A DNA stretch of 64,000 bases, from the NCBI RefSeq assembly GCF_947255005.1, contig NZ_CAMYFI010000002.1, forward strand, positions 19,521 through 83,520, in the 5' to 3' direction. The translations under genes and the position numbers were made by a program. The notes beneath the pieces were generated by a model. It made no database searches. It saw only the letters and a list, made by a program, of their open reading frames with translations, and was not told the origin of the DNA. This stretch comes from an uncultured Tessaracoccus sp. GTDB lineage: Bacteria > Actinomycetota > Actinomycetes > Propionibacteriales > Propionibacteriaceae. Below, in pieces: positions 8,600-17,000 of the stretch. Each line of letters starts with the position of its first letter. Positions within the stretch are counted from its first letter, which is position 1.

Positions 8600-9649
8600 A
8601 TGACGCGCAAGAACATCGCAGTGATTGGCGGGGATGGCATCGGCCCCGAGGTGACCACCGAAGCACTCAAGGTGCTGCACGCCGTAGCGCCTGACGCATT
8701 CAACTGCACGCACTACGACCTTGGCGCGGAGCGCTGGCAGCGCACCGGCGAGGTGCTTCCCGACTCCGTGCTCGACGAACTGCGCGGCGCAGACGCGATC
8801 GTGCTGGGCGCGGTGGGGGCGGCTCCCGGATCGAAGGCGATACCGTCGGGGCTTCTGGAACGCGGGTTGTTGCTGCGCCTGCGCTTCGCGTTCGACCACG
8901 CCGTGAACCTGCGCCCCTCCACCCTCTATCCGGGGGTGCCGACGCCGCTCGCACCCGAGGTGGTGGAAGGCAAACAGGTCGATTTCGTGGTGGTGCGCGA
9001 GGGCACCGAGGGCCTGTACTGCGGCAACGGCGGCGCGGTGCGCGTCGGAACGCCGCATGAAATCGCCACCGAAGTGAGCGTGAATACCGCCTACGGTGTG
9101 GAGCGCGTGGTGCGTGACGCGTACGAGCGGGCCAGCCGTCGTCGGGGGAAGCTGACGCTGCTCCACAAGCACAACGTGCTCGTCAACGCGGGCAAGCTCT
9201 GGAACCGTGTCGTCGCTGAGATCGGCGAGGAGTTCCCCGACGTCGAGACGAACTATCTGCACATCGACGCGGCCATGATCGCGTTGGTGAAGGATCCGGC
9301 GCAGTTCGACGTGATCGTCACCGACAACCTGTTCGGCGACATCGTTACCGACCTCGCGGCCGCCGTCACCGGTGGCATCGGGCTCGCCGCCAGCGCGAAC
9401 ATCAACCCGTCGCGCGAGTTCCCGAGCATGTTTGAGCCCGTCCACGGTTCGGCACCCGACATTGCAGGCCAGGGCATCGCCGACCCGACCGCGGCCATCT
9501 CCTCGATGGCACTGCTGCTCGATCACCTGGGGCTGCCCGAGCAAGCGGCGCGCGTGCAGGCCGCCGTCGCAGAAGATATCAGCGAACGCGGAGCAGGCCC
9601 GGTGCGCACCACCGAGGTCGGCGACCGCATCGCAGGAAGGATCGCATGA
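8600..9649 (+). CDS. leuB: 3-isopropylmalate dehydrogenase
   Basis: LeuB oxidises and decarboxylates 3-isopropylmalate to 2-ketoisocaproate using NAD, the step after LeuCD. The 349-residue protein begins [17 protein letters not shown]. It contains the substrate-binding [10 protein letters not shown] segment, the metal-site region [15 protein letters not shown], and the cofactor-specificity segment [12 protein letters not shown]. The start at 8600 lies 7 bases after a TAGTGT -10-like hexamer and has no clear ribosome site, so a leaderless message is likely. The open frame continues upstream, but that region is antisense to the amidotransferase gene. The stop overlaps the next start (ATGA). Confidence 0.95.
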   Translation: MTRKNIAVIGGDGIGPEVTTEALKVLHAVAPDAFNCTHYDLGAERWQRTGEVLPDSVLDELRGADAIVLGAVGAAPGSKAIPSGLLERGLLLRLRFAFDHAVNLRPSTLYPGVPTPLAPEVVEGKQVDFVVVREGTEGLYCGNGGAVRVGTPHEIATEVSVNTAYGVERVVRDAYERASRRRGKLTLLHKHNVLVNAGKLWNRVVAEIGEEFPDVETNYLHIDAAMIALVKDPAQFDVIVTDNLFGDIVTDLAAAVTGGIGLAASANINPSREFPSMFEPVHGSAPDIAGQGIADPTAAISSMALLLDHLGLPEQAARVQAAVAEDISERGAGPVRTTEVGDRIAGRIA

Positions 9650-10329
9650 AACCCGTCGCAGTCATCACCGGAGCCTCGCGCGGCATCGGCGCAGCCATCG
9701 CCCGCGAACTCGTACGCACGCACCACACTTTCGTCGGCGGCACCAACCCCGAGAGCGTGCAGAAGGTCGTCGACGAGTTGGGCGACGCCTCGCCGTTCGT
9801 CGCCGACCTCAACGACGACGCCGCACTCGCCGCGGCTGCAGAGCAGGTGGAGCGCTGCGACGTGCTCATCCACAGCGCCGGCATCGAAGCATCCAAGCCC
9901 ATCGCGGAGACCACGCGCGACGACTTCCGGCAGATCTTCGAGATCAACCTATTCGCCGTCGCCCAGCTCACCACGCTGCTGCTGCCCAAGCTGCGAGAAG
10001 CCTGTGGCCACGTATTCACCATCAACTCAGGCATGGGCATACGCTCCCGAGCGAACGGCGCACTCTACAGCGGCTCGAAGTTCGCGCTGCGCGCCTTCAC
10101 CGACGCGCTGCGCGAGGAGGAACGCGGCACCATTCGCGTAACCTCGATCCACCCCGGACGCGTCGACACCGACATGCAGCGCGCCATGCAGGAGCGCGAC
10201 GGCAACCCGTACGAGCAGGGCAACTACATTCGCCCGGGCGCCATCGCTGATCTCGTCCGACTCGCCGTCGACGCGACGCCCGAGGCAATGATCGAATATC
10301 TCGAGGTTCGCCCGGTCGCCACGTCGTAG
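9646..10329 (+). CDS. Short-chain dehydrogenase/reductase
   Basis: The 227-residue Rossmann-fold protein has the cofactor motif [12 protein letters not shown] near the start, an HSAGIE strand (NNAG equivalent), a serine-containing INSGMG segment, and the catalytic YSGSK motif. Homologues include small SDRs of unknown substrate that accompany leuB in actinobacteria. The start codon overlaps the leuB stop, so the two are translationally coupled. A role in leucine synthesis is not established. Confidence 0.88.
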   Translation: MKPVAVITGASRGIGAAIARELVRTHHTFVGGTNPESVQKVVDELGDASPFVADLNDDAALAAAAEQVERCDVLIHSAGIEASKPIAETTRDDFRQIFEINLFAVAQLTTLLLPKLREACGHVFTINSGMGIRSRANGALYSGSKFALRAFTDALREEERGTIRVTSIHPGRVDTDMQRAMQERDGNPYEQGNYIRPGAIADLVRLAVDATPEAMIEYLEVRPVATS

Positions 10330-10351
10330 CCGGCCAGGGGCGGCTGGCTAC
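10326..10351. terminator. Bidirectional hairpin shared by the SDR and flotillin stop codons
   Basis: GTAGCCGGCC (10326-10335) pairs with GGCTGGCTAC (10342-10351) around the loop AGGGGC, with a single G-U pair. It includes the stop codons of both convergent genes, so one short element probably ends both transcripts. Confidence 0.6.
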
Positions 10352-11850
10352 TCGGTTTCGCCTGCCACGACGTCGGCTTTCCCAACGCGCTGCTTCAACA
10401 CGTCCAGCAGGTCGATGCCGGTGGTGTTTTTCACCAGTTCGACAGTCTGCAACATGTTGTCGTTGACCGTCTTAGGCAGCGCGGAGGCACCGTCGGTGGA
10501 TACGACGGTGAGCTTGTCGATGGAGCTGAGTGGCGCGGCCACCTTCTCCGCCACCTGCGGCAACACCTCGATGAGCATCTGCAGCACGGCTGCCTCGTTG
10601 TAGTGCGCGAAGGCTTCGGCACGCTTGTCCATGGCTTCGGCTTCCGCGGTACCGACGGCGGCAACCGCAGCCGCCTTCGCCTCACCCTCGGCGCGCACAG
10701 CTTCGGCCTCCGCGATACGCCGAGCCTTCTCAGCCTCACCGCGCTTCGCACCCTCGAATGCCTCGGCCGTCGCGAGCGCCTGGCGACGAGACTGCTCGCC
10801 CTCACCGGAGAGGCGCTGACGCTCGGCGTCGGCCTCGGCGTCAGCGATCGACGCGGCCTTGCGCGCCTCCGCTTCGTAGATGGACGCCTGACGCCTCGCC
10901 TGCGCCTCCGTCTCAATCTCGTAACGCTTCGCGTCGGCAGGCTTGCGCACCTCGGTGTCGAGCTGGCGTTCCTTCAGCGCAGCCTGCCGCACAGCCACCT
11001 TCTCCTGCTCGGTGAGAATGGCCTGGTCACGGTCGGCTTGAGCCAGCGGGCCGGATGCCGCGGCCTGCGCCTTCGCGGCGTCCGTCTCGGCCTGGATCTC
11101 GGCTTCCTTCAGCACCAGGGCGCGCTCGGAGATGGCGATTTCCTGCGACGCGGCAATGCGCGCCTGCTCCGCCTCACGGCGAGCGTCGGCTTCGGCGATG
11201 GCAGCCAGCTGGCCAACCCTCGCGGATTCGGGGCGCCCGAGGTCGGAGAGGTAGGTGCCGTCGTCGGTGATGTCCTGAATCTGGAAGGTGTCGAGCACCA
11301 GGCCCTGACCCGTGAGCGACGCCTCAGATTCGTCGGCAACCCGCTGCGCGAAGGCGGCGCGGTCACGGATGATCTGCTCGACGGTGAGCGAACCCACGAT
11401 GGAGCGCAGCGAACCTGCGAGGGTTTCCTGCGTGAACGTCTCGATTTCTTCCTGCTGCATGAGGAAGCGCTGCGCTGCGGCACGGATGGAGTCTTCATTG
11501 CCGCCAACCTTGACGATCGCGACGCCGTCGACGTTGAGCTTGATGCCCTGCCCGGACACGGCGTTGCGGATGGTCACCATGATGCGCCGCGAGGAGAGGT
11601 CCAGCACGTGCAGGCGCTGCACAAACGGGATGACGAACACGCCGCCACCCATGATAACTTTCTGGCCGGACAGGTCGGTGGAGACCAAACCAGTCTCAGG
11701 GTTCGTGACCGCTTTACCCTTCTGACCAGTAATGATGTAGGCCTCGTTGGGACGAGATACCTTGTAGCGGCTCGCGATGAGCCAGAGGATGAGCACGACG
11801 AGCAGCACTGCGCCGCCAATACCCAAGACGATCGGTGGAAGTTCGTGCAT
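10348..11850 (-). CDS. Flotillin-like membrane scaffold protein (SPFH domain)
   Basis: The 500-residue protein starts with one membrane helix (about residues 6-26). An SPFH/band 7 domain follows (roughly 30-215, including ESARVGQLAAIAEADARREAE at its end). A long Ala/Glu/Arg-rich coiled coil (about 215-410) and a C-terminal oligomerisation region complete it. Flotillins organise functional membrane microdomains. The neighbouring upstream gene encodes an NfeD-like protein, and NfeD-flotillin pairs are widespread. The gene starts 9 bases after nfeD ends, so they form one operon. Confidence 0.92.
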   Translation of the reverse strand: MHELPPIVLGIGGAVLLVVLILWLIASRYKVSRPNEAYIITGQKGKAVTNPETGLVSTDLSGQKVIMGGGVFVIPFVQRLHVLDLSSRRIMVTIRNAVSGQGIKLNVDGVAIVKVGGNEDSIRAAAQRFLMQQEEIETFTQETLAGSLRSIVGSLTVEQIIRDRAAFAQRVADESEASLTGQGLVLDTFQIQDITDDGTYLSDLGRPESARVGQLAAIAEADARREAEQARIAASQEIAISERALVLKEAEIQAETDAAKAQAAASGPLAQADRDQAILTEQEKVAVRQAALKERQLDTEVRKPADAKRYEIETEAQARRQASIYEAEARKAASIADAEADAERQRLSGEGEQSRRQALATAEAFEGAKRGEAEKARRIAEAEAVRAEGEAKAAAVAAVGTAEAEAMDKRAEAFAHYNEAAVLQMLIEVLPQVAEKVAAPLSSIDKLTVVSTDGASALPKTVNDNMLQTVELVKNTTGIDLLDVLKQRVGKADVVAGETE

Positions 11851-11859
11851 AGTGTTTCC

Positions 11860-12402
11860 TTAACCAGGGTCAGGGCCGGAGCCGATGGATTGTGGCGGTG
11901 GTAGTTCTTCAATCGAGGTGACTTCGACAGCCGTGGGCGACAGGACACTCGAAATCCAGACCTCGGTACCCGCGGGGATCGCCGTATCGGCCCGAGCAGA
12001 ACGCTTACGCGAACCTCCGGTGCCGAAGATGCGCACCTCGCCGTAGCCTGACTCCGGGATGTCCGTGATGACACGCCCGGTGGCACCGACGAGAGAATCC
12101 GAGCGGAACGTGGCGGCATTCTCCCCTCGCTTCAACACACGGGTGAGCGCCGTCGCACCCCACGCCGCCAATACTCCAGCAACGATGCCAACGACGACCG
12201 CGATGGCCGTGACGTCCACGATGCTGAGAGAGATCACTCCCCCAAACCCGAAGGCACCCAGAAAAGCCGCGAGGCTGGGAACGGAAAAGAGGTCGCTGCC
12301 CAGGAAATCAAGGTCAAAGACCCCTTCGATGATCTCACCGAAGAGCAGCGACGCCGCAACGATGACCAAACCGACGATGCCAATCGTCAAGAAAACCACC
12401 AT
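11860..12402 (-). CDS. NfeD-like membrane protein paired with flotillin
   Basis: The 180-residue protein has two or three membrane segments in its first 90 residues (MVVFLTIGIVGLVIVAASLL, then a glycine-rich helix and VTAIAVVVGIVAGVLAAWGA). A C-terminal OB-fold domain follows (GATGRVITDIPESGYGEVRI). This is the short NfeD1b-type layout without the serine-protease domain. These proteins accompany flotillins and are thought to assist microdomain assembly. A GAAGAAGGGG ribosome site precedes the ATG. Confidence 0.85.
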   Translation of the reverse strand: MVVFLTIGIVGLVIVAASLLFGEIIEGVFDLDFLGSDLFSVPSLAAFLGAFGFGGVISLSIVDVTAIAVVVGIVAGVLAAWGATALTRVLKRGENAATFRSDSLVGATGRVITDIPESGYGEVRIFGTGGSRKRSARADTAIPAGTEVWISSVLSPTAVEVTSIEELPPPQSIGSGPDPG

Positions 12403-12424
12403 GCAGCGTCCCCTTCTTCATCAC

Positions 12425-12430
12425 CACTAT
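12425..12430 (-). promoter_or_regulatory. Candidate -10 element for the nfeD-flotillin operon
   Basis: TATAGT on the minus strand lies 22 bases upstream of the nfeD start, in a 194-base gap after the PfkB gene. No good -35 hexamer is visible at the normal spacing, so the call rests on the -10 match and position. Confidence 0.35.
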
Positions 12431-12596
12431 ACCGACGACATGGCTCACCCAGATGCGTGCGGCAGGTTGCCGATGCGCCACCGACTGCTGGGAAGCTCGG
12501 AGTTCGGCCCTACGGCAACCTTTGCGGGGCTCACCGAGTGCGCGCAGGGGATGTGCAACAAGTCCGGGCTGATGGCCGGATCCACTCCCCGCAGCA

Positions 12597-13532
12597 TTAC
12601 TGAGCGTCCGCTGTCAGGGACGCGACCCACGCGTCCAGCTCGTCGCGCCGGGGCGCGGAATCCGCACTGCCCACACGCGTCACCGAACACGCCGCGGCCA
12701 CGTTTGCGCGCGCAGCGGCCTCGCGGAGCGGCATTCCCTGCGCGAGCAGCGCCGCGAGGTTGCCGGTAAAAGTGTCACCAGCGCCGACGGTGTTCACGGC
12801 CTTCACCTTGAGCGACGGGACCGTCTGGGTACCCTCGTCGTCGACGACGAGCGCCCCCTCCTCACCGAGCGTGACGATGAGGTCCAGGTTCATCTTCGCG
12901 TGCACAGCCTGCGCCACCTCGTCGATGCTGCACTGCGTGCTGATGCCGATCGATTCGGCCAACTGCGCGAGCTCGCTCTCATTCGGCAGCAGGAGGTCGA
13001 CGTGTTCGAGCAGCCCGACGGGAATCTCGCGGAAGGGCGCGGGGTTGAGGATCACCGTCTTGCCCGCCTCGTGCGCGATCTGCGCGGCGGCCTGGTTCGC
13101 ATCCTCCGGAACCTCCAGCTGCATCACGACCACGCGCGCAGCGCGAATCTGCTCCGCCTGCTGCTGCACCTGCTCAGCGTGGAGCTCAAGGTTCGAGCGC
13201 GGAATGATGACAATGCAGTTTTGCCCCTCGTCGTCCACCATCGGCAAGCCGACGCCGGTGCCCACCTCGTCGTCGACACTCACCCCGGACGCGTCAACCC
13301 CCTCGCGCTCCAGCCAGGTGCGGAACTCCTCGCCGTAGGCATCGTCGCCGACTCGTCCGACCATCGCCACCGACACACCCGCGCGCGCCGCCGCGATGGC
13401 CTGGTTGAAGCCCTTGCCACCGGGGGTCATCGTGAACGACGAACCGGTGATGGTCTCCCCTGGCCTGGGGAACCGTGGGGTGCGGGCGATGAGGTCCATC
13501 ATGAAGGACCCCACGATGCAAACGTCGCTCAT
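12597..13532 (-). CDS. Ribokinase-like PfkB-family sugar kinase
   Basis: The 311-residue protein has both PfkB signatures: the N-terminal GGKGFNQAIAAARAG and the C-terminal ATP-site motif NTVGAGDTFTGNLAA with its catalytic aspartate. It is closest in style to ribokinase (NPAPFREIP and LPNESELAQLAE are typical). It overlaps the upstream SIS isomerase gene by 4 bases and is the last gene of a LacI-SIS-PfkB operon. It probably phosphorylates a pentose or ketohexose. No transporter for that sugar is visible nearby. Confidence 0.88.
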   Translation of the reverse strand: MSDVCIVGSFMMDLIARTPRFPRPGETITGSSFTMTPGGKGFNQAIAAARAGVSVAMVGRVGDDAYGEEFRTWLEREGVDASGVSVDDEVGTGVGLPMVDDEGQNCIVIIPRSNLELHAEQVQQQAEQIRAARVVVMQLEVPEDANQAAAQIAHEAGKTVILNPAPFREIPVGLLEHVDLLLPNESELAQLAESIGISTQCSIDEVAQAVHAKMNLDLIVTLGEEGALVVDDEGTQTVPSLKVKAVNTVGAGDTFTGNLAALLAQGMPLREAAARANVAAACSVTRVGSADSAPRRDELDAWVASLTADAQ

Positions 13533-14182
13533 CCCTTGCTCCCGGGGACGAGATCGTCGGCATCTAGCGCCTGGCCGAGTGAACCGCCGACGTGGTGCAC
13601 CGCGAAGTCGTCACTGGTGAAGCCGCTGTGGGTCATGAGAGCAGCGGCGAGCGCGTCGCCGACCGCGAGTGTTGCCGTCGTGGATGCGGTGGGAGCGAGA
13701 TTCAGCGGGTCGGCTTCCGTGTCCATGGCCAGCTTGATGGTGATCTGCGCACCCTGAACCAGCGGCGAGGATTCGTCGCGGGTGATGGCCACGACGGGAA
13801 TGTTGCGGTGGTTCAGCACCTGCACGAAGCGCACGACTTCCGCGGTCTTGCCGGAGTTGGAAATGGCGATGACCACGTCGTCCTCCGTCACCATGCCTGC
13901 GTCACCGTGCAGCGCCTCCGTGCTGTGCACGAAGAACGACGGGGTGCCGGTGCTCGCGAAGGTGGCGGCCATCTTCGACGCGATGTGCCCCGACTTGCCG
14001 ATGCCTGTCACGATGAGTCTGCCGCGCATACCGACGATGAGTTCGAGCAGCTGCGGCAGCACCGCGTTGAGGGGCTCGATCTGGCGCTGCAATGTGGCGA
14101 TCTCAATCTCGATGGCGCGCTGGGCGGCAGCGATGGCGTCGCCGAACGAACCGGCGTCTGCGCTCGTGACTGGTGCTGACAT
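13529..14182 (-). CDS. SIS-domain sugar-phosphate isomerase (KdsD/PHI-like, no CBS domains)
   Basis: The 217-residue protein is a single SIS domain with GIGKSGHIASKMAATF and HGDAGMVTEDDVVIAISNSG, the signatures of arabinose-5-phosphate isomerase (KdsD/GutQ). It lacks the C-terminal CBS pair of the classical enzymes. Gram-positive cells do not make Kdo, so a catabolic aldose-ketose phosphate isomerase is more likely. The ATG at 14182 follows GAAGAGG; a longer open frame lacks a comparable site. A LacI-type operator candidate lies upstream. Confidence 0.82.
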   Translation of the reverse strand: MSAPVTSADAGSFGDAIAAAQRAIEIEIATLQRQIEPLNAVLPQLLELIVGMRGRLIVTGIGKSGHIASKMAATFASTGTPSFFVHSTEALHGDAGMVTEDDVVIAISNSGKTAEVVRFVQVLNHRNIPVVAITRDESSPLVQGAQITIKLAMDTEADPLNLAPTASTTATLAVGDALAAALMTHSGFTSDDFAVHHVGGSLGQALDADDLVPGSKG

Positions 14183-14260
14183 GTGATACCTCTTCCGTTC
14201 GCGTCGGGTTCTCGAAGGCTGATCGATGCATGCCGAGAACTCACTCACTGCAATGATGGC

Positions 14261-14274
14261 AGAAATCGATTACA
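14261..14274. promoter_or_regulatory. Candidate LacI-family operator before the SIS-PfkB genes
   Basis: Read on the minus strand, TGTAATCGATTTCT matches the LacI/GalR pattern TGnAAnCGnTTnCA at all but the last defined position. It has the typical central CG and lies between the lacI-type gene and the SIS gene, 79 bases before the SIS start. The adjacent regulator is its likely partner. Confidence 0.55.
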
Positions 14275-14294
14275 GCTACAAGGTTGAGGCCAAT

Positions 14295-15263
14295 TTATCC
14301 CCACACTTGGGGGGCCGGTGTGTCGATAATCACGGTGTTTGCACCGTGGCCACCCGACGCCATCCGGCTTTGCAGCAACAACCACGCTTCGCGCGCTAAC
14401 TCGCCTACGGGTAGCGGCGTGATCTGCACTTGACCCGACATTGACGTCGCAAACGGCAACTCGCCAATGACGCCAACAATGGTGTCGGAGTCCCTTCTTG
14501 TAGCGAGTTCCCTCAACACCCCAACCCCGGCCAGGTTATTCGTCGCGAGAATGGCGTCTGGTGGGTTGGGAAGGTCGAGCAGCTGCGCCGCGGCGTGGCG
14601 TCCACCTTCGACGCGGAAATCGGCGTGGATGAGCAAGTCATCGTCGGCGACGAACCCGCGTTCGCCGAGCGCGTCGCGCCACCCTTCGGCACGCTTCTCC
14701 GCCGTGGAGAGCCTCGACGGGCCAGTCACGCACGCGATGCGTGTGCAGCCTGCATCGGCGAGGTGCTTCGTCGCTACTGCTCCAAGTTCTCGGTTGCTGA
14801 ACCGCACCGACGGATACTCCCCCGGCAGTTCGCGGTCCACGGCGACGACAGCCATGCCGCGCTCCACCAAGGGCCGCAGGTCGGTTGTGTCAGACGCGGG
14901 GAAGACGATCACCCCCGCCATCTGTGAGTCGATAGCCACTTGGAGATACCGCGCTTCTTTGGTTGGATCCTCATCAGAATTGCACAGCACGATGGAGAGC
15001 CCCTGCTCGTGGGCTTTGTCTTCTACCGTCCTGGCAAAGGTGGTGAAGAACGGGTTTTCGATGTCCGCGACGACGAGGCCCACCACGTCCGACGTGCGTC
15101 GACGCAGCGTCCGGGCGGCGCGGTTTGGGGCGTATCCGAGCTTGTCAACGGCGCTTCGCACTGCTGCTTGAGCCTCAGGCCGCACGTTCGCCCCGTTCAG
15201 CACCCGCGAGACCGTCGCCACCGACACACCCGCTTCCTGCGCGACGTCGATCATCCGCACCAT
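14295..15263 (-). CDS. LacI-family transcriptional regulator
   Basis: The 322-residue protein has the LacI helix-turn-helix and hinge at its N-terminus (MIDVAQEAGVSVATVSRVLN, then YAPNRAARTLR). A periplasmic-binding-protein-like effector domain follows from about residue 62. It is probably the local repressor of the SIS isomerase and PfkB kinase genes downstream. An operator-like palindrome lies between its stop codon and the SIS start. The effector is presumably the sugar or its phosphate. Confidence 0.92.
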   Translation of the reverse strand: MVRMIDVAQEAGVSVATVSRVLNGANVRPEAQAAVRSAVDKLGYAPNRAARTLRRRTSDVVGLVVADIENPFFTTFARTVEDKAHEQGLSIVLCNSDEDPTKEARYLQVAIDSQMAGVIVFPASDTTDLRPLVERGMAVVAVDRELPGEYPSVRFSNRELGAVATKHLADAGCTRIACVTGPSRLSTAEKRAEGWRDALGERGFVADDDLLIHADFRVEGGRHAAAQLLDLPNPPDAILATNNLAGVGVLRELATRRDSDTIVGVIGELPFATSMSGQVQITPLPVGELAREAWLLLQSRMASGGHGANTVIIDTPAPQVWG

Positions 15264-15346
15264 GGGATCACACCCTCGTTCATCTCGTCGTTCACGAGCC
15301 AGTGTGTCACGAAAGCGGGAAGCACCGCGGAATACACGAGACGGTA

Positions 15347-15423
15347 TAACCCAATATCCACACGGGTTTGCGAAATCGGCCCAAAATGAGCTGTTTCGAC
15401 AAACGCGTGTGGATATCGGGTTA
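15347..15423. repeat. 77-base near-palindrome between ilvC and the lacI-type gene
   Basis: The outer arms TAACCCAATATCCACACG (15347-15364) and CGTGTGGATATCGGGTTA (15406-15423) pair at 17 of 18 positions. Inside them, GTTTGCGAAA and TTTCGACAAAC also pair with a one-base bulge. The element is AT-richer than its surroundings and lies within the 190-base gap upstream of the lacI-type gene. It could be a miniature mobile palindrome, a regulator target or a large hairpin terminator. No second copy is visible in this window. Confidence 0.7.
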
Positions 15424-15425
15424 GT

Positions 15426-15445
15426 GAGAGCCAGTCATGGCTCTC
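15426..15445 (-). terminator. Hairpin just past ilvC
   Basis: GAGAGCC and GGCTCTC form a perfect 7-bp stem around AGTCAT, 8 bases after the ilvC stop. No T-tract follows on the minus strand; the 77-base palindrome comes next instead. Confidence 0.5.
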
Positions 15446-15453
15446 GACGACAC

Positions 15454-16479
15454 TTAGCGTCCGGCTTCGCCTTCGCTGTAGTCGTCGGAGACCTTCGACC
15501 AGGAGTACAGCTTGCGCAGCTCGCGACCTACAGACTCAATCTGCTGGCCCTGGCCCTCCTCGCGGAGCTTCTTGAACTCCGGCGCGCCGGCGTCCTGGTC
15601 ATCGATGAAACGCTTCGCGAACGCGCCCGACTGGATATCCGCCAGCACGGCCTTCATGTTCTCGCGCACATGATCGTCGATCACGCGCGGGCCGGAAACG
15701 TAGTCGCCGTACTCCGCGGTGTCGGATATCGACCAGCGCTGCTTCGTGATGCCTCCCTCGATCATGAGGTCGACGATCATCTTGAGCTCGTGGAGGCACT
15801 CGAAGTAGGCGATTTCGGGCTGGTACCCCGCTTCGACGAGCGTCTCGAATCCGGCCTGCACCAGCGCCGACGCGCCGCCGCACAGCACGGCTTGCTCGCC
15901 GAAGAGGTCAGTCTCGGTCTCCTCAGTAAAGGTGGTCTTGATACCACCGGCTCGCAGTGCGCCGATGGCCTTGGCGTAGGAGAGCGCGAGTGGCCAAGCG
16001 TTGCCCGACTCATCCTTCTCGACGGCGATGATGGCAGGAACGCCGCGTCCGTCCACGTACTCACGACGCACGATGTGACCGGGGCCCTTCGGGGCCACCA
16101 TGCACACGTCCACGCCGGCCGGGGGCTGAATGTAGCCATAGCGGATGTTGAAGCCGTGTGCGAAGAACAGCGCGTCGCCCTCCGCGAGGTGCGGGGCGAT
16201 CTCTTCCGCGTAGAGGGTGCGCTGCACCTGGTCGGGAGCGAGCACCATGATGAGATCGGCTTCCTCAACGGCCTCAGCGACGGGGAGCACGCGCAGCCCC
16301 TCGGCTTCCGCCTTCGCCGCAGACTTCGACCCCTCGCGCAGACCAACGCGCACGTCCACGCCAGAATCGCGCAAGCTCAGCGCGTGCGCGTGACCCTGCG
16401 AACCGTAGCCGATGACGGCCACGTGGCGGCCCTGGATCACCGAGAGGTCAGCGTCGTCGTCGTAAAACATCTCTGCCAT
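15454..16479 (-). CDS. ilvC: Ketol-acid reductoisomerase (class I)
   Basis: IlvC rearranges and reduces 2-acetolactate or 2-aceto-2-hydroxybutyrate to the dihydroxy acids of valine and isoleucine synthesis, using NADPH and magnesium. The 341-residue length marks the short class I form. It has the Rossmann motif [19 protein letters not shown] near residue 24, [13 protein letters not shown], and the acidic metal-site helix [20 protein letters not shown]. It is the last gene of ilvBNC, 14 bases after ilvN. Confidence 0.97.
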   Translation of the reverse strand: MAEMFYDDDADLSVIQGRHVAVIGYGSQGHAHALSLRDSGVDVRVGLREGSKSAAKAEAEGLRVLPVAEAVEEADLIMVLAPDQVQRTLYAEEIAPHLAEGDALFFAHGFNIRYGYIQPPAGVDVCMVAPKGPGHIVRREYVDGRGVPAIIAVEKDESGNAWPLALSYAKAIGALRAGGIKTTFTEETETDLFGEQAVLCGGASALVQAGFETLVEAGYQPEIAYFECLHELKMIVDLMIEGGITKQRWSISDTAEYGDYVSGPRVIDDHVRENMKAVLADIQSGAFAKRFIDDQDAGAPEFKKLREEGQGQQIESVGRELRKLYSWSKVSDDYSEGEAGR

Positions 16480-16493
16480 GTGTGTTTCCTAAC

Positions 16494-17000
16494 TTATTTG
16501 TGGGACTTGATGGACATGGCCTTAGCGCCGCGCCCCAGCGCGACGTGGCCGGATTGGGCAAGCTCTTGGATGCCGTGCGGTGCCAGCATATTGAGCAGGG
16601 CCTCAAGCTTCTCTGTACTGCCTGTGGCCTCGATCGTGATCGAGTCGTTGGACACGTCCACGGCCTTGCCACGGAAGAGGCCCACGACGTCGATGATCTG
16701 GCTGCGGCTGGTCACATCCGCCTTCACCTTCACCAGGATCATCTGCCTGCGCACGGCGTTGGATTCGAGTTCGAGCACCTTACGCACCTCAATCAGTTTG
16801 TTGAGCTGCTTCACGATCTGCTCGAGCGCGGCCTCATCGTCGACATTCGCGACGACCGTCATGCGCGAAATTCCTTCGCGCTCGGTCTCGCCGACGGCGA
16901 GAGACTCAATATTGAACCCCCGACGGGAAAACAGCGCGGCGATGCGAGTCAAGACGCCCGGGCGGTCTGACACCAGGATGCTCAGCGTGTGCGTGTTCAC
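16494..17000 (-). CDS. ilvN: Acetolactate synthase, regulatory small subunit
   Basis: The protein has an N-terminal ACT domain ([20 protein letters not shown]) that senses valine, followed by the ALS-specific C-terminal domain. It activates IlvB and confers feedback inhibition. The start chosen is GTG at 17000, which overlaps the ilvB stop (GTGA), gives a 168-residue protein matching family length, and has GGAAGAAGAG just upstream. A longer ATG start at 17018 would lie inside ilvB. Confidence 0.93.
   Translation of the reverse strand: MNTHTLSILVSDRPGVLTRIAALFSRRGFNIESLAVGETEREGISRMTVVANVDDEAALEQIVKQLNKLIEVRKVLELESNAVRRQMILVKVKADVTSRSQIIDVVGLFRGKAVDVSNDSITIEATGSTEKLEALLNMLAPHGIQELAQSGHVALGRGAKAMSIKSHK

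Noticed and set aside
12445..12596. Short minus-strand frame in the gap before nfeD
   Set aside because: It starts inside the PfkB gene region, has no ribosome site and no homology; the gap fits a promoter better.
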